A stretch of DNA of 7,534 nucleotides from an uncultured Moraxella sp. (GTDB lineage: Bacteria > Pseudomonadota > Gammaproteobacteria > Pseudomonadales > Moraxellaceae). The stretch is taken from the NCBI GenBank assembly GCA_937889485.1, contig CALAPG010000046.1:1-7534 (forward strand), read 5' to 3'. The notes under the pieces were generated by a model. It had not been told where the DNA came from, did not search any database, and worked only from the letters and a program-made list of their open reading frames with translations. Of this stretch, positions 6,004 to 7,534 are shown piece by piece; the first letter of the stretch is position 1, and every line of letters starts with the position of its first letter. Both the position numbers and the translations under genes were made by a program.

Positions 6004-6457
6004 AACCTCAACTCAGATTCAAACCGTGATGGGTCTAGATTTTGGCATCGCCAAAATGGGCATTGCCCTTGGCAACACTTTGACCCAAACCGCCACCCCA
6101 CTGATGCAGTTTCCGATGGATAACGGTAAACCTAACTGGCAAGCACTGATTGATCTTATTTGCCAATGGCAAGTTGCCACTATCGTGATTGGGTTACCCC
6201 TCAACATGGATGGCAGCGCCTCCGAGCTTGGTAACCGTGCCAAAAAATTTGCCCGCAGGCTCAACCACCAGCTTGAAATAGCGCACTTAACACGCCCGAT
6301 TGTATTGGCAGATGAACGCCTAACCAGCCGTGAAGCCAAAAATTTGGCATGGGAATATGGGCTGATCAAAGACGAAAAAACACCGATCGACAGCATTGCC
6401 TCTGCCATTATGTTAGGTAGTTGGCTACGTAGCGGTGCAGGAGTAACGTTACCATGA
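5996..6457 (+). CDS. ruvX: RuvX/YqgF, Holliday junction resolvase-like RNase H-fold nuclease
   Basis: YqgF is a small RNase H-fold nuclease, annotated as a putative Holliday junction resolvase and also implicated in processing the 5' end of pre-16S rRNA. The 153-residue protein has the expected acidic sites: D15 in GLDFG (13-17), E107 in DERLTSREA (106-114) and D132 in [14 protein letters not shown] (131-144). The segment [14 protein letters not shown] (61-74) is also typical. The ATG at 5996 is chosen over an upstream in-frame TTG at 5990 because it forms an ATGCCTGA overlap with the yqgE stop and has GGA eight bases upstream. Its own stop overlaps the next gene by four bases (ATGA), which suggests translational coupling on both sides. 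Confidence 0.94.
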   Translation: MPETSTQIQTVMGLDFGIAKMGIALGNTLTQTATPLMQFPMDNGKPNWQALIDLICQWQVATIVIGLPLNMDGSASELGNRAKKFARRLNHQLEIAHLTRPIVLADERLTSREAKNLAWEYGLIKDEKTPIDSIASAIMLGSWLRSGAGVTLP

Positions 6458-6900
6458 CTAGCAGCCCGCAATTATCTGACCCAAAAACCGCTGCCCCTAC
6501 GGGTTTTAGCCCAAGAATGGTGCAGCTGATACAACAAGCGCAAACCCTCAATCGCTATGCCATTTATTTGGTGTATTTGGCGATTGCGATGTTTTTGCTA
6601 TTTGGCACCCTAAAAAGCTTAAGCCAGTTTAAAGACAGCCACACAATTTATACCCTGTTTCATACGGTGCCTTATACCCTTCTTGGGCTGTCCATTCCCC
6701 TATCTTGCTATGTGGCTTTTATCCTGTATCGCTACCGCCTAAGCCAGCCTAGCATGCTCGCGCTATGTATTGGCATGGGCTTTTTGTTATTTGCCATCAG
6801 TAGCTACGTCGCACTGGCGGCGTGGATTGGTGTGGCGTTTATGTTTAGAGCCAACCTAAACCGATTTTTTACTTATCTTGACGAGACTAACCATGCATGA
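6454..6900 (+). CDS. Hypothetical small multi-pass membrane protein
   Basis: I do not recognise this 148-residue protein. The N-terminal 30 residues are polar, without a signal peptide. Hydrophobic segments follow at about 34-53, 71-92 and 100-131, the last long enough for two passes, so three or four membrane spans are likely. The loop RYRLSQPS (93-100) is basic and probably cytoplasmic, and the C-terminus ends in a polar ETNHA. The start at 6454 shares ATGA with the ruvX stop and has AGGAG ten bases upstream; the stop overlaps tusA by eight bases. Codon use looks like that of the neighbours. The coupling shows it is really translated; whether it relates to TusA, RuvX or neither cannot be told. 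Confidence 0.8.
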   Translation: MTSSPQLSDPKTAAPTGFSPRMVQLIQQAQTLNRYAIYLVYLAIAMFLLFGTLKSLSQFKDSHTIYTLFHTVPYTLLGLSIPLSCYVAFILYRYRLSQPSMLALCIGMGFLLFAISSYVALAAWIGVAFMFRANLNRFFTYLDETNHA

Positions 6901-7159
6901 TGCCCATTACCACCTTGATACCCAAGGTCTGATTTGTCCCGAACCCATTATGTTACTTCACAAAACGGTACGCAAAGCCCAGTCAGGTGAGGTGATTCAT
7001 GTCATCGCCAATGACCCTGCCACCACGCGCGATATTCCCAATTTTTGCCGTCATTTGGGGCATGAACTCATTGATCAACAAGACATCATTAACCCAAGCC
7101 AAGCCAAGGAGCCCGACCCTTACGCCAATGTCTATCATTATTGGTTAAAGAAAAAATAA
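6893..7159 (+). CDS. tusA: Sulfur carrier protein TusA
   Basis: TusA accepts persulfide sulfur from the cysteine desulfurase IscS and passes it on, classically through TusBCD and TusE to MnmA for 2-thiouridine in tRNA. It also feeds sulfur to molybdenum cofactor synthesis. The 88-residue protein has the catalytic CPEP motif at 15-18 (C15) within GLICPEPIM, and the strongly conserved DPATTRDIPNFC segment; HEL follows, as in E. coli. The C-terminal part is about 11 residues longer than in E. coli (81 residues), in the loop before the last strand. The ATG at 6893 is preferred to an in-frame TTG at 6878 because the protein then begins like known TusA proteins and overlaps the preceding stop as ATGCATGA. 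No other tus gene is in the window. Confidence 0.94.
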   Translation: MHDAHYHLDTQGLICPEPIMLLHKTVRKAQSGEVIHVIANDPATTRDIPNFCRHLGHELIDQQDIINPSQAKEPDPYANVYHYWLKKK

Positions 7160-7210
7160 CGACCGTCCTACACCCTCAATAATTTTTTCTAATAATGTTT
7201 GATTATTTTT

Positions 7211-7534
7211 ATGTCACAAACAGCCGCCCGCCAACCACGCCAAGTCAAAGCCCTGCACGTCACCGATGAACCCAGCTATATCCAAGCGTTTCGGCAAGAA
7301 TTAGTCACGCGCGGCTTGGCAACCAACACCCGAAACGCGTATATTCGTGACTTGATGCTATGTGAAACCACCCACCCCAAAGCCCTCACTCGTTGGGATG
7401 CCTCTGACGTGCTACACTGCCTTGCAGCACTCTATCAGCAAGGCAAAACTGCCCGTAGCCAAGCGCGAGCATTGTCTTCCTTAAAGCAGTTTTTTTTATG
7501 GCAAATCAATGCCAATTTGCGTGATGACAACCCT
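7211..7534 (+). CDS. xerD: XerD-type site-specific tyrosine recombinase, N-terminal part
   Basis: The frame from the ATG at 7211 stays open for 108 codons to the right edge. It matches the N-terminal core-binding (SAM-like) domain of the Xer recombinases that resolve chromosome dimers at dif with FtsK. Visible features are FRQELVTRGLATNTRNAYIRDL (residues 27-48) and SQARALSSLKQFFLWQ followed by LRDDNP at the end. The latter resembles the REDDP turn of E. coli XerD more than XerC, hence the symbol. The catalytic domain with the Arg/His/Tyr residues lies beyond the window, so activity cannot be judged. The start is 51 bases after tusA; no clear Shine-Dalgarno is visible, only an A/T-rich stretch. 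XerC or another phage-type integrase is a less likely alternative. Confidence 0.78.
   Translation, partial: MSQTAARQPRQVKALHVTDEPSYIQAFRQELVTRGLATNTRNAYIRDLMLCETTHPKALTRWDASDVLHCLAALYQQGKTARSQARALSSLKQFFLWQINANLRDDNP

Noticed and set aside
6019..6471. 150-codon open frame on the minus strand opposite ruvX
   Set aside because: An antisense shadow of ruvX; no recognisable domain, and ruvX motifs explain the conservation.
7090..7112. Short AAGCC repeats in tusA and similar CCAAGC words elsewhere
   Set aside because: They are common Gln/Ala/Lys codon runs without regular spacing, not an uptake sequence or a repeat family.
7191..7210. AATAAT-GTTTG-ATTATT hairpin followed by T residues between tusA and xerD
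   Set aside because: The stem has only A-T pairs and would be too unstable to terminate; it is probably chance in an A/T-rich spacer.
1..7534. Search by eye for CRISPR, IS ends, tRNA, rRNA, defence or toxin-antitoxin genes
   Set aside because: None seen: no regular repeats, no transposase, and base composition is even through the window.

Overview
The window reads as ordinary chromosomal DNA of a gammaproteobacterium. The protein sequences, above all the PpnP type that ends in CHLEG and the RlmB and TusA types, point to the family Moraxellaceae (Moraxella, Psychrobacter or Acinetobacter relatives). This placement comes from remembered family sequences, not from a search. No mobile element, CRISPR array, tRNA or rRNA is visible. 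Coding density is high, and the only long gap is about 470 bases in the middle.

Left half, minus strand, read from right to left: ppnP (nucleoside phosphorylase), rlmB (23S rRNA 2'-O-methyltransferase), ktrA and ktrB (regulatory and channel subunits of a K+ uptake system). Spacings are 6, 21 and 28 bases, so this is probably one operon. ktrB runs off the left edge and lacks its last residues.

Centre (3157-3624): a divergent intergenic region between ppnP and recN. It is richer in signals than its size requires. It has a convincing intrinsic terminator on the minus strand that lies inside what would be the ppnP leader. It also has promoter-like sequences on both strands around 3335-3406, two 15-base dyads (one fitting the FadR/GntR-type operator pattern), and a small hairpin plus T-run just before recN on the plus strand. 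These could make short RNAs or attenuated leaders. This is the one place where something undescribed might sit.

Right half, plus strand: recN (SMC-like DNA repair ATPase), then, after 105 bases, a tightly coupled cluster of yqgE (AlgH family), ruvX/yqgF (Holliday-junction resolvase-like RNase H fold), an unrecognised small membrane protein, and tusA (sulfur carrier). These four genes overlap by 8, 4 and 8 bases, so they are almost certainly co-transcribed and translationally coupled. A 51-base gap then leads to the N-terminal part of a XerD-type tyrosine recombinase, cut by the right edge.

The plus-strand genes mix genome maintenance (RecN, RuvX, XerD) with tRNA thiolation (TusA). The minus-strand operon mixes nucleoside salvage, ribosome maturation and potassium homeostasis. 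I see no multi-gene defence or biosynthetic system. The most interesting items are the intergenic RNA signals, a tetrapeptide duplication in the RlmB active-site knot, and the unknown membrane protein.
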